DNA from: an uncultured Alphaproteobacteria bacterium
GTDB lineage: Bacteria > Pseudomonadota > Alphaproteobacteria > RF32 > CAG-239
Assembly: GCA_934277435.1 (NCBI GenBank)
Contig: CAKQUE010000007.1
Coordinates: 1-64,000, forward strand
Reading direction: 5' to 3'
Length of the DNA: 64,000 bases
The notes under the pieces are model-generated. The model was not told the DNA's origin, searched no databases, and saw only the letters and a list, made by a program, of their open reading frames with translations. Position numbers and translations under genes: made by a program. Shown here piece by piece: positions 56,693 through 64,000 of the stretch (the stretch's first letter is position 1; the number at the start of each line of letters is the position of its first letter).

Positions 56693-57883
56693 TTATTTCA
56701 AGATTTTAGAAACAACGCCGGCGCCAACTGTGTGACCGCCTTCACGAATAGCGAAGCGCAAACCTTCACTCATTGCGATTGGGTGCAACAATTGTACTGT
56801 GATTTTTACGTTATCGCCAGGCATTACCATTTCGGTACCTTCTGGCAATTCAATTGTTCCGGTTACGTCTGTTGTACGGAAATAGAATTGCGGACGATAG
56901 TTTGAGAAGAATGGAGTATGACGACCGCCTTCTTCTTTTGTCAAAATGTAGCATTCAGATATGAAATCTGTGTGCGGTGTGATTGAGCCAGGAGCTGCCA
57001 ATACTTGACCGCGTTCTACTTCTTCACGTTTTGTACCGCGCAGCAATACACCGATGTTATCGCCGGCTTCACCTTCATCCAACAATTTACGGAACATTTC
57101 AATACCGGTACATGTTGTTTTTTGAGTTGGTTTAATACCTACGATTTCAATTTCATCGCCTACATGGATTACACCGCGTTCTACACGACCGGTTACCACT
57201 GTACCACGACCAGAAATTGAGAATACGTCTTCAATTGGCATCAAGAATGGTTGGTCTATCGGACGAGCTGGCTGTGGAATGTAAGAGTCTACAGCTTTCA
57301 TCAATTCAATGATTGAATCGTGACCGATTTTCGGGTCGCCGTTTTCCAATACTGCCAATGCAGAACCTTTGATGATTGGTGTTTCATCACCAGGGAAACC
57401 ATAAGAAGACAGCAAGTCACGGATTTCCATTTCTACCAATTCCAACAATTCTGGATCGTCTACTTGGTCTACTTTGTTCATGTATACAACAATTGCAGGT
57501 ACGCCTACTTGACGAGCGAGCAAAATGTGTTCACGTGTTTGCGGCATCGGACCATCAGCTGCAGATACAACCAAAATTGCACCATCCATCTGAGCAGCAC
57601 CTGTAATCATGTTTTTAACATAGTCGGCGTGGCCCGGGCAGTCTACGTGTGCATAGTGGCGGTTTTCTGTTTCATACTCAACGTGTGAGGTGTTAATGGT
57701 AATACCGCGAGCGCGTTCTTCAGGCGCTTTATCAATGTTTGCATAATCTACGAATTGTGCTTCGCCTTTTTCTGCCAATACTTTGGTGATGGCTGCTGTC
57801 AAGGTTGTTTTACCGTGGTCAACGTGGCCAATTGTACCAATGTTGCAGTGCGGTTTGCTGCGTTCAAATTTTTCTTTTGCCAT
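56693..57883 (-). CDS. tuf: Elongation factor Tu
   Basis: EF-Tu delivers aminoacyl-tRNA to the ribosome. The 396-residue length and motifs are standard: GHVDHGKTTLTAAI (P-loop), RGITINTSHVEYET (switch I), DCPGHADYVKNMITGAAQMDGAILVV, NKVDQVDD and SALA. Its codon use shows the strong bias of a highly expressed gene. It follows tRNA-Tyr and tRNA-Gly in the same direction. The secE-nusG genes that often follow tuf are not here. It is the only tuf in view. Confidence 0.98.
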   Translation of the reverse strand: MAKEKFERSKPHCNIGTIGHVDHGKTTLTAAITKVLAEKGEAQFVDYANIDKAPEERARGITINTSHVEYETENRHYAHVDCPGHADYVKNMITGAAQMDGAILVVSAADGPMPQTREHILLARQVGVPAIVVYMNKVDQVDDPELLELVEMEIRDLLSSYGFPGDETPIIKGSALAVLENGDPKIGHDSIIELMKAVDSYIPQPARPIDQPFLMPIEDVFSISGRGTVVTGRVERGVIHVGDEIEIVGIKPTQKTTCTGIEMFRKLLDEGEAGDNIGVLLRGTKREEVERGQVLAAPGSITPHTDFISECYILTKEEGGRHTPFFSNYRPQFYFRTTDVTGTIELPEGTEMVMPGDNVKITVQLLHPIAMSEGLRFAIREGGHTVGAGVVSKILK

Positions 57884-57939
57884 TGTTTATTTTTCCTGTT
57901 TTACATAATGTTAAAGACGAAAATCAATATTAAGGAAAT

Positions 57940-58013
57940 TGGAGCGGGTGAGGGGAATCGAACCCCCGTAGTAAGCTTGGAAGGCTTCTGCTCTACCATT
58001 GAGCTACACCCGC
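57940..58013 (-). tRNA. tRNA-Gly (anticodon TCC)
   Basis: On the minus strand acceptor GCGGGTG pairs with CACCCGC. The anticodon loop CTTCCAA gives TCC, decoding GGA/GGG. The T-loop is GTTCGATTC and CCA is encoded. It lies between tRNA-Tyr and tuf. Confidence 0.95.
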
Positions 58014-58056
58014 TTGAGCTTAATATTGAAATCAAAAACCCCAAGTGATTAATTAG

Positions 58057-58141
58057 TGGTGGAGGGGGATGGATTCGAACCATCGTAGACTAAGTCGACG
58101 GATTTACAGTCCGTTGCATTTGACCGCTCTGCCACCCCTCC
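58057..58141 (-). tRNA. tRNA-Tyr (anticodon GTA)
   Basis: On the minus strand acceptor GGAGGGG pairs with CCCCTCC. The anticodon loop CTGTAAA gives GTA. A long variable arm marks a class II tRNA, and CCA is encoded. It is the first gene of tRNA-Tyr - tRNA-Gly - tuf. Confidence 0.95.
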
Positions 58142-58193
58142 AATAAAACCATCTCGGGGTCATAAAGACAAATCATTTTGATTTCTCTAAACG

Positions 58194-58223
58194 CTATAAT
58201 CATTATTTTTTGCCGAATGTCAA
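58194..58223 (-). promoter_or_regulatory. Promoter of tRNA-Tyr - tRNA-Gly - tuf
   Basis: Read on the minus strand, TTGACA (58223-58218) and TTATAG (58199-58194) are 18 bp apart. Transcription would begin near 58187, about 46 nt before the tRNA. Confidence 0.75.
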
Positions 58224-58293
58224 TCTTTTTTTTAAGTTTTCTTAAAATATCTTTGTTATTATGCTTTAAGCTGTTGAAAAGGAGATGAAAATA

Positions 58294-59172
58294 ATGTTGT
58301 CGATAACTGAGCTTTCTAACCCAAAAACTGTTGATATAGATATCAAAAATGGTTTGGAAATTGCAAAATTGATAAATGATGAAGATAAAAAGCTGGCCGA
58401 TGCCATTGCTAAGGTTTTGCCACAAATTGGCGAAGCCATTGATAAAATTGCCGATTCTTTAGAAAAAGGTGGTCGTATGGCTTATTTCGGCAGTGGTACC
58501 AGCGGGCGTTTGGGGATTCTTGATGCGTCAGAAATGCAGCCGACATACGGTATTTCACCAGAGATGATACAAGCCTATATTTCTGGTGGAGAAAAGGCGA
58601 TTCGTCACGCTGTGGAAAACGCCGAGGATAATGCAGAACTAGCAGTAGCCGATATGCAAAAGTTTAATCCGCAAAAAGGCGATGTTGTAGTGGCTGTTTC
58701 AGCCAGCGGCAATCCTCAATATGGGCTGAAAGCTTTGAAATTGGCTCGGCAAAAAGGTTGCTTGACTATTGCAATATCATCTAATCCTAATGCAAAATTC
58801 AAAGAATTTGCCGATATTTTTATAAATCCGATTCTCGGGGCTGAAGCGGTTACAGGCTCTTCTCGCATGAAGTCTGGTACGGCGCAGAAAATGATTTTGA
58901 ACATGCTTTCCACCGGCGCGATGATAAAATTAGGCAAAACTTACCATAATTATATGATAGATTTAGAAGTTACTAATATAAAATTACAGCAGCGTGCTGT
59001 TCGTTTTGTGCGTGAAATTTGCGATGTTGATGAAAAAGAAGCGACAGAAGTTTTGACAGAAGCAAAAAATGTAAAAACGGCTTGCGTTATGATAAAGAAA
59101 AATTGCAACAAAGAACAGGCGCAAAAATTGTTGGCAGAAAACGGCGGAATTTTGCGCAAAGTTATCGGCTAG
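58294..59172 (+). CDS. murQ: N-acetylmuramic acid 6-phosphate etherase
   Basis: MurQ removes the lactyl ether from MurNAc-6-P to give GlcNAc-6-P in cell-wall recycling. The 292-residue product has the SIS-domain sequence MAYFGSGTSGRLGILDASEMQPTYG, the catalytic-region EDN in AVENAEDNAELA, and VAVSASGNPQYGLKAL, GAEAVTGSSRMKSGTAQKMILNM. I use ATG 58294 because AAGGAG at 58279-58284 leaves no gap for the ATG at 58285. It completes, with anmK at 19.7 kb, a recycling route. It is divergent from tRNA-Tyr. Confidence 0.95.
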   Translation: MLSITELSNPKTVDIDIKNGLEIAKLINDEDKKLADAIAKVLPQIGEAIDKIADSLEKGGRMAYFGSGTSGRLGILDASEMQPTYGISPEMIQAYISGGEKAIRHAVENAEDNAELAVADMQKFNPQKGDVVVAVSASGNPQYGLKALKLARQKGCLTIAISSNPNAKFKEFADIFINPILGAEAVTGSSRMKSGTAQKMILNMLSTGAMIKLGKTYHNYMIDLEVTNIKLQQRAVRFVREICDVDEKEATEVLTEAKNVKTACVMIKKNCNKEQAQKLLAENGGILRKVIG

Positions 59173-59173
59173 C

Positions 59174-59902
59174 TTAAATTTCTGTGCGAGCTAAAGTCAG
59201 GGCATAAATCTTTTTGACACCGGCTTTTTTCAAAACTTTGGCACATTCGTTTAGAGTTGAGCCGGTTGTTTCTACATCATCAACTAAAACAACATTTTTA
59301 CCTTGTAATTTTTGCGGATTCTTGACACTGAATGCTTTTTGCAAATTATGACGGCGTGCTTTGCCGGAAAGCTGTACTTGCGGAATAGTGTTTTGATGGC
59401 GGACTAAAGAAAAATAATCTGCTGCGATTCCTGATTTTTGGGATAAATATTTAACCAATAATGCGGATTGATTGTAGCGTCTTTTGATTAATCTCAGCTG
59501 ATGAATAGGCACTGGCAGCAGCAAATCCGGCTGTTCTCGCCAAATGTCGCCGCCTGCGCTGAATAATAAATTTGCCAAAGTTTCTGCATAAACGGTTTTA
59601 TCTCTGAATTTGAAATCCAGAATCAAATTCTTCGATTCGTCATCATAAACAAAAGCAGAGCGCTGTAACTCAAAAAGCCGGCGTTTTTCTTGCAAGCATT
59701 TTCCGCAGAGCTGCTTTTTACCGGCAGATAATCCGGATTCGTTTAAAAACGGACGTCCGCAATGTGCGCAATAAGGCGCGCTGATAAATTGAATTTTATT
59801 AAAACAGTCGCTGCATAAACCATTATGTTCGTTTAAAATTTTTCCGCATTTAATACAGCGCGGCGGCAAAATCAGATTGATTAACAAATTCAGCCATTGC
59901 AT
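59174..59902 (-). CDS. comF: ComF-family phosphoribosyltransferase-like protein
   Basis: From ATG 59902 the protein is 242 residues; a longer frame would overlap sucD. The N-terminal zinc-ribbon has four CxxC pairs (PPRCIKCGKIL, GLCSDCF, PYCAHCGRPF, LCGKCLQEK). The C-terminal domain has the PRPP-binding loop NVVLVDDVETTGSTLNECAKVL. ComF proteins are tied to DNA uptake in transformable bacteria, but homologues occur widely, and their chemistry is uncertain. It starts 1 nt after the sucD stop and is the last gene of the operon. Confidence 0.9.
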   Translation of the reverse strand: MQWLNLLINLILPPRCIKCGKILNEHNGLCSDCFNKIQFISAPYCAHCGRPFLNESGLSAGKKQLCGKCLQEKRRLFELQRSAFVYDDESKNLILDFKFRDKTVYAETLANLLFSAGGDIWREQPDLLLPVPIHQLRLIKRRYNQSALLVKYLSQKSGIAADYFSLVRHQNTIPQVQLSGKARRHNLQKAFSVKNPQKLQGKNVVLVDDVETTGSTLNECAKVLKKAGVKKIYALTLARTEI

Positions 59903-59903
59903 T

Positions 59904-60776
59904 TCATAAATCCAAATCAGCCAAAGCTTGATGAATTTGCGCAATATTATCAACCACAATCATACCGGATTCGCGCATAAGACGTTTTTTGTCCTGAACC
60001 GTGACACGGCCGCGGGTAATAATATCACCGGCATAACCGATATTATGCTCAAAAGGCAAAGCTTCACCGGCGACAAAAGCGATAATAGGTTTTTTATTTT
60101 GCAGCCCGCTGTAATATTCGGCGGCGATTTGTTCGTATAAGCTATCTGATTTACCAATCAGAACCAACGCCTTAGTTTGTTCATCTTCATGAAATAATTG
60201 TATAATTCGTCGGTAGTCTGTGCCAACAATCATATCATCGCCAATACCAACTACGGTGGATTGTCCAAGGTTGGCTATATTGGTTTCAATCACTGCTTCG
60301 TATGTCAGCGTTGAGGCTCTTGACATAATACCGATGCAGCCTTTGTGATGAATATTTTCCGGAAAAATTCCCAGTCTTGCTTCTTCGGCTGTGATTATCC
60401 CCGGAGTGTCAGGACCAATTAAATCGGTTTTTGAGCCATTCAGCATGGCTTTTATTTCCAGCATATCATGCATAGGTACACCGTCGGCAATAGAAATAGC
60501 CAACGGAATCTCGGCCTCCACAACTTCTTTTACGGCGTTTTTAAGCGCTGTGGCCGGAACAAACATAACAGATGCATCTATATCCATATTTTTTTTAGCT
60601 TCGGCAACATTGTGAAAAACCGGTACGCCTAAATGTTCTGAGCCGTTGAATTTAGGAGAAGTTCCTGCTACGATATTTGTTCCGTAATTTATGGAGCGCT
60701 TAACATGGAATGAGGCTTGGGTTCCGGTGATTCCCTGTACTAAAACTCTAGAATTTTTATTGGCTAAAATAGACAT
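59904..60776 (-). CDS. Succinyl-CoA synthetase alpha-like protein, active-site residues lost
   Basis: The 290-residue protein aligns along its length with the SCS alpha subunit: VLVQGITGTQASFHVKRSINYGTNIVAGTSPK, HHKGCIGIMSRASTLTYEAV, and C-terminal VDNIAQIHQALADL. But key positions differ. The phosphohistidine motif GHAGAI is GYAGDI (Tyr248), GPNCPG is GPDTPG, GIGGDP is GIGDDM, and the region usually GEIGG is GKSDS. Without the His, the usual phospho-transfer cannot work. It shares 1 nt with the sucC-like gene. I read it as a diverged or repurposed paralogue rather than a functional SucD. Confidence 0.85.
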   Translation of the reverse strand: MSILANKNSRVLVQGITGTQASFHVKRSINYGTNIVAGTSPKFNGSEHLGVPVFHNVAEAKKNMDIDASVMFVPATALKNAVKEVVEAEIPLAISIADGVPMHDMLEIKAMLNGSKTDLIGPDTPGIITAEEARLGIFPENIHHKGCIGIMSRASTLTYEAVIETNIANLGQSTVVGIGDDMIVGTDYRRIIQLFHEDEQTKALVLIGKSDSLYEQIAAEYYSGLQNKKPIIAFVAGEALPFEHNIGYAGDIITRGRVTVQDKKRLMRESGMIVVDNIAQIHQALADLDL

Positions 60777-61978
60777 CAGTCATTTATCTCCATTTGTTTA
60801 AGCAATATATCTATAGCTTTGCTCATATTTGGGGCAAAAGTAACTGGCAAGCTGGATTGTGACAAAATGTTTTCAGCCTCTTCTTTGTTTGTGCCTTCCA
60901 GCCGCAAAACCATCGGTACATTTAGCCCAACTTCTTGGGTGGCCAATAAAATACCATCGGCAATTAAGTTGCAGCGTAAAAAACCGCCAAGTACATTAAT
61001 TAAAATCCCTTCAACGCGAGGATTAGTCATAATAATTTTAATCCCTGCCGCGATTTTATCTTTGTCAACTCCGCCTTTTACATTAAGAAAACAAGCTATT
61101 GAGCCGCCTTTGTTTTTGATTAAATCCATGGATTCAAGAGCCAGACCGTCGCCGTTGACAATACAGCCGATATTGCCATCAAATTCATTATATTGAAAAC
61201 CAAATTTTTCGGCTTTTAAGGTGCGGGCATTTTCTTCATAATCATCTTGCATGCGTAAAACATCTGGGTGACGAAACAGAGCGTTATCGTCAAAATTTAT
61301 TTTAGCGTCCAAAGCAATCAGTTTTTTATCTCGCAAAATTCCAACCGGATTAATTTCTATCATTTGCGCATCAAGTTTTATAAAAGTGTGATATAGTTTG
61401 GCAAAAAAATCGCTGAAACTTTGCAAGTAGCTTTTATCCAAAGACAAAAAGTCCAGCACTTTGAGAATTTGGGCTTCATTAAATTCTTCACCATATTTTA
61501 GATTTATGCGCAAAATTTTGCTTTCATCAGTGGTGGCAACTTTAATAATGTTTTGGTTTATAATTTCAGACACAAGCAAGGTTATGGCAGGAATAGAACA
61601 GTCAATGACAATACCGGCATAAAAGACATGTTTTACCTTTTTGAAGGCTTCAATGTAAACTTTGCTGACAAGCTTGCCTTCTGGACCTGTTTGTTCGGTT
61701 ACCAAAGTATTATTCAGCATTTGGCTGGTTTCATAGCTTATGTTGGAAATTTGCGTGATTTGCCGAATACCGCTTTTATGTCCGGCTTCGCGCTCCACAA
61801 AATGACCCGATGCTCTGGCGCCTGATTGAATCTGTGCTTTTAACATCCATGGTCCGCGAGAGGTTAAACTTAAGGCCACTCTTTTAGCTTCGCTTGGAGT
61901 ATAGGCGATACCTCCGGCAGGAATTGTAATTCCATTTTCCGCTAAAATTTTTTTGGCTTGATATTCATGAATATTCAT
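60776..61978 (-). CDS. Succinyl-CoA synthetase beta-like protein, diverged
   Basis: The 400-residue protein has the ATP-grasp plan of SCS beta: MNIHEYQAKKILAENGI at the start, IEINPVGILRDKKLIALDAKINFDDNALFRHPD and the C-terminal CoA-ligase half. Several motifs depart from consensus: the glycine-rich AQxxxGGRGKxGG is AQIQSGARASGH, VNGAGLAM is VNGDGLALE, FLDVGGGA is FLNVKGGV, and FGGIMRCD is LGGFLRCN. The acidic Mg ligands in IEINP and LDAKINFDD remain. With the diverged alpha partner it probably forms a complex, whose activity is doubtful or changed. It lies in an operon with suf genes. Confidence 0.85.
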   Translation of the reverse strand: MNIHEYQAKKILAENGITIPAGGIAYTPSEAKRVALSLTSRGPWMLKAQIQSGARASGHFVEREAGHKSGIRQITQISNISYETSQMLNNTLVTEQTGPEGKLVSKVYIEAFKKVKHVFYAGIVIDCSIPAITLLVSEIINQNIIKVATTDESKILRINLKYGEEFNEAQILKVLDFLSLDKSYLQSFSDFFAKLYHTFIKLDAQMIEINPVGILRDKKLIALDAKINFDDNALFRHPDVLRMQDDYEENARTLKAEKFGFQYNEFDGNIGCIVNGDGLALESMDLIKNKGGSIACFLNVKGGVDKDKIAAGIKIIMTNPRVEGILINVLGGFLRCNLIADGILLATQEVGLNVPMVLRLEGTNKEEAENILSQSSLPVTFAPNMSKAIDILLKQMEIND

Positions 61979-61991
61979 AGTGCGCTTTCAT

Positions 61992-62390
61992 TTAAGCAGC
62001 GGCTGCATATTGTTTGATTTTTTCAACCATAGACAACATACCGTTGCGTCGGCTTGGAGTTAAATTTTCTTCAAGTCCCAGTTTAACAAAAATTTTTGTA
62101 ACATCAATATTTTTTATTTCTGCGGCTGTTTTGTCATTATAAACAAGCAGCACAATAGAAATAATTCCTTTAACTAAAATAGCGTCGGAGTCGCCTTTGA
62201 AATGAAAGATACCGTTTTGAATTTGCGGAACCAGCCAAACTTGTGATTGGCAGCCTTTTACTTTCCAATCATCAGTTTTAAATTTTTCATCTAAAGGTTC
62301 AAGCTTGTGTCCCAAGTCTATCACATATTGATATTTTTCTTCCCAACCGTCCAAAAATGAAAAGTTGTCAATCAGTTCTTCAATAGTCAT
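61992..62390 (-). CDS. sufE: Cysteine desulfuration protein SufE
   Basis: SufE accepts persulfide sulfur from SufS and hands it to SufB. The 132-residue protein has its acceptor Cys47 in VKGCQSQVWLVP. The N-terminal IDNFSFLDGWEEKYQYVIDLGHKLEPL and C-terminal LTPSRRNGMLSMVEKIKQ are typical. It shares 1 nt with sufT and is 13 nt before the sucC-like gene. Confidence 0.95.
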   Translation of the reverse strand: MTIEELIDNFSFLDGWEEKYQYVIDLGHKLEPLDEKFKTDDWKVKGCQSQVWLVPQIQNGIFHFKGDSDAILVKGIISIVLLVYNDKTAAEIKNIDVTKIFVKLGLEENLTPSRRNGMLSMVEKIKQYAAAA

Positions 62391-62860
62391 CAGATAAGCT
62401 CCAGCATTTCTTTGGCTTCATCAGTCATTCGTTCAGGCGTCCAAGCAGGTTCCCAAACGATTTTCACTTCTATTCTTCCGGTTCCGGCAACTTCAGTCAG
62501 CGCATCAGCCACCTGCTGCGGAAGTTCTCCGGCAATTGGGCAGGTTGGGGCGGTTACGGTCATTTCAATATAAATATCCCCATTGTCGCGCTGGTCAATT
62601 TTATAAATAAGCCCCATATCATAAACATTAAGAGGAATTTCCGGATCAGAAATTGTGCGTATTTTTTCCACAATATCAAACATTTTGGCTTTTTCTGCGC
62701 CTTGAGCCAGTTCAGTTCCGGCATAGGCGATATACTCCGGCAGTTCTGTCGGTGCGGCGTCTTCTTCATCATTAATGCTCATTGCTTGCAGCAAACGGCT
62801 TTCGGTAGCGCTGATTGTTTGTTCTTCAATATTTTCTTTATTTTCAGTTTTTTCCGACAT
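62390..62860 (-). CDS. sufT: SufT / MIP18-family (DUF59) Fe-S maturation protein
   Basis: SufT proteins help insert Fe-S clusters into client enzymes. Of its 156 residues, 1-60 are an acidic extension. The DUF59 domain is IVEKIRTISDPEIPLNVYDMGLIYKID, then EMTVTAPTCPIAGELPQQVADAL (conserved TAPxCP Cys), and KIVWEPAWTPERMTDEAKEML. It sits between sufS and sufE, each overlapping by 1 nt, as in many SUF operons. Confidence 0.94.
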   Translation of the reverse strand: MSEKTENKENIEEQTISATESRLLQAMSINDEEDAAPTELPEYIAYAGTELAQGAEKAKMFDIVEKIRTISDPEIPLNVYDMGLIYKIDQRDNGDIYIEMTVTAPTCPIAGELPQQVADALTEVAGTGRIEVKIVWEPAWTPERMTDEAKEMLELI

Positions 62861-64000
62861 TAGTTTTCTCTAAAAAATTTTTCTGCTTTCAAAAGTGCGT
62901 TATACAATGCATCAATGTCTTCTTTTGTGCTGTATAAACCTAGCGAGGCGCGGGCAACCGAAGTGTAACCCATACGGTTGACAATTGGTTGGGCGCAGTG
63001 GTGTCCGGTGCGGATAGCAATATTTTCTTTATTCAGTACAAAAGCCAAATCCTGAGGGTGGATATCCCGAATGGCAAAACTGAACACGCCGCCTTTGTTT
63101 TTAGCGGTGCCGATAATTTTCAAATCCGGAACCTGCAGCAATTTTTCGGTAGTGTATTTAACCAGCTTTTGCTCGTGTTTTTCAATGTTATCCAAACCCA
63201 AATTCATCATATATTTAAGCCCTTCAGCCATGCCGATAGCCTGTACGGCAGCTGGTGTTCCGGCTTCAAAGCGTGCCGGAATATCGGTAAAGGTGGTTTT
63301 TTCGTAGGTCACGTTTTCAATCATATCGCCGCCAAATTGATAAGGCTGCATATTTTGCAAAATTTCGGTTTTACCATAAAGTACGCCGATACCGCTTGGT
63401 CCATATGTTTTGTGAGCGGAAAAAGCCAAAAAGTCGCAGTCAATATCTTGCACATCAATCTTATGATGTACGGCAAATTGGCAGGCGTCAATCAGCACTT
63501 TTGCCCCAATTTTATGCGCCGCCGCTGTAATGTTTTTTATCGGAAAAATTGTGCCTAAAACATTTGACATTGCGGTAACAGCAACGATTTTTGTTTTTTC
63601 ACTTAAATGTTTCAAAAATTCTTCTTCCATAAATTCGCCTTTGTCCGAAACCGGAAAAACTACCAGTTTAGCGCCGGTTACTTGGCATATATGCTGCCAT
63701 GGAACTAAGTTGGCGTGGTGTTCGGCTTGCGAAATTAAAACTTCATCTCCGGCTTTCAGATTCTCTCCACCCCATGAAGATGCAACCAAATTTATAGATT
63801 CGGTGGCGTTGCGGGTATAAATTATTTCATGAGCGCGCTTGGCATTAATAAATTCACGCACAGTTTCACGCGCTTGTTCGTATTCAGTGGTCATTTTTTC
63901 TGAAATCGTATAACTTCCGCGGTGCGGATTAGCGTAGGTTGTTTGATAAACCTTCATCATCTTATCCAAAACCTGCTGCGGTTTTTGCGCCGAAGCCGAT
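62860..64000 (-). CDS. sufS: Cysteine desulfurase SufS, 5' end beyond the window
   Basis: SufS takes sulfur from cysteine for cluster assembly. The frame stays open to the right edge: the last codons read SASAQKPQQVLDKMMKVYQTTYANPHRGSYTIS, matching the SufS start after its first 20 to 30 residues, so an apparent start at 63969 (TTG) is not the real one. The PLP lysine lies in FSAHKTYGPSGIGVLYG, and the persulfide Cys in IRTGHHCAQPIV. The C-terminus is complete. It leads into sufT with 1-nt overlap. Confidence 0.95.
   Translation of the reverse strand, partial: SASAQKPQQVLDKMMKVYQTTYANPHRGSYTISEKMTTEYEQARETVREFINAKRAHEIIYTRNATESINLVASSWGGENLKAGDEVLISQAEHHANLVPWQHICQVTGAKLVVFPVSDKGEFMEEEFLKHLSEKTKIVAVTAMSNVLGTIFPIKNITAAAHKIGAKVLIDACQFAVHHKIDVQDIDCDFLAFSAHKTYGPSGIGVLYGKTEILQNMQPYQFGGDMIENVTYEKTTFTDIPARFEAGTPAAVQAIGMAEGLKYMMNLGLDNIEKHEQKLVKYTTEKLLQVPDLKIIGTAKNKGGVFSFAIRDIHPQDLAFVLNKENIAIRTGHHCAQPIVNRMGYTSVARASLGLYSTKEDIDALYNALLKAEKFFREN

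Noticed and set aside
57755..58425. Frames over tRNA-Gly, tRNA-Tyr and the murQ start
   Set aside because: They overlap tRNAs, tuf or murQ and lack start signals.
62860..63969. N-terminally truncated cysteine desulfurase
   Set aside because: The frame remains open to position 64000 and reads SufS sequence before the apparent TTG start; the truncation is only the window edge.

Overview
This window looks like chromosome from a low-G+C alphaproteobacterium. Lineage markers are a ChpT-type histidine phosphotransferase, an invasion-associated-locus-B (IalB) protein next to rlmN, a trmFO gene followed by squalene/phytoene-synthase-like genes, and a SUF-only Fe-S system. AT-rich sequence, PerR plus rubrerythrin, peptidoglycan-sugar recycling genes and several lineage-specific exported proteins suggest a host-associated, possibly gut, anaerobic or microaerophilic member (RF32/Rhodospirillales-like). 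That placement is inference; no 16S gene is present.

Layout. 1-2.0 kb: end of a probable integrative element, with a tyrosine recombinase, TGTGTAAAAA repeats and tRNA-Gly(GCC). 2.1-12.8 kb: murA, htpG, chpT, trmFO, two decayed prenyl-synthase paralogues, a 5'-nucleotidase-like enzyme and envelope proteins. 13-25.6 kb: lipoproteins, two GH24 lysozyme-like proteins, a PerR-rubrerythrin unit, an ASCH protein, ROK kinase-anmK, cca, ialB-rlmN, a LuxR-type response regulator and dCMP deaminase. 25.6-30.8 kb: eno, then rplKAJL without the usual secE-nusG before it or rpoBC after it. 31-44.3 kb: unknown and membrane proteins, tRNA-Val x2, tRNA-Leu, a TPR-methyltransferase, truA, ruvAB-ybgC and a long IleRS. 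44.6-58.2 kb: an oxidoreductase, sufBCD, an NlpD-like protein, yajC-secDF and tRNA-Tyr-tRNA-Gly-tuf. 58.3-64 kb: murQ, then a minus-strand cluster sufS-sufT-sufE-sucC-sucD-comF; sufS runs off the right edge.

The most striking feature is a four-times repeated unit at about 27.3, 40.3, 45.8 and 55.3 kb. Each unit is a roughly 180-195 nt structured RNA ending in an intrinsic terminator, followed 20-31 nt later by a gene for a small type IV pilin-like protein. The four RNAs share one fold: a long two-part helix, an internal hairpin, and a second helix that crosses the first as a pseudoknot. Paired bases differ between copies while pairing is kept. Two RNA subtypes (A: 27.3 and 55.3 kb; B: 40.3 and 45.8 kb) match two protein subtypes. 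The pilins share an almost invariant N-terminus (GRSMIEMLGVLAI) but differ strongly elsewhere. I read this as a candidate undescribed cis-regulatory or stand-alone RNA family tied to a variable pilin family. Nothing in the sequence itself says what ligand, partner or surface structure is involved.

Other points of note are a diverged succinyl-CoA synthetase pair lacking the phosphohistidine, a perfect PerR-like operator, a sigma-32-like htpG promoter, a 38-codon ORF ending in seven histidines beside a structured intergenic region, and a 14-nt leader motif shared by two unrelated genes that lack a Shine-Dalgarno.
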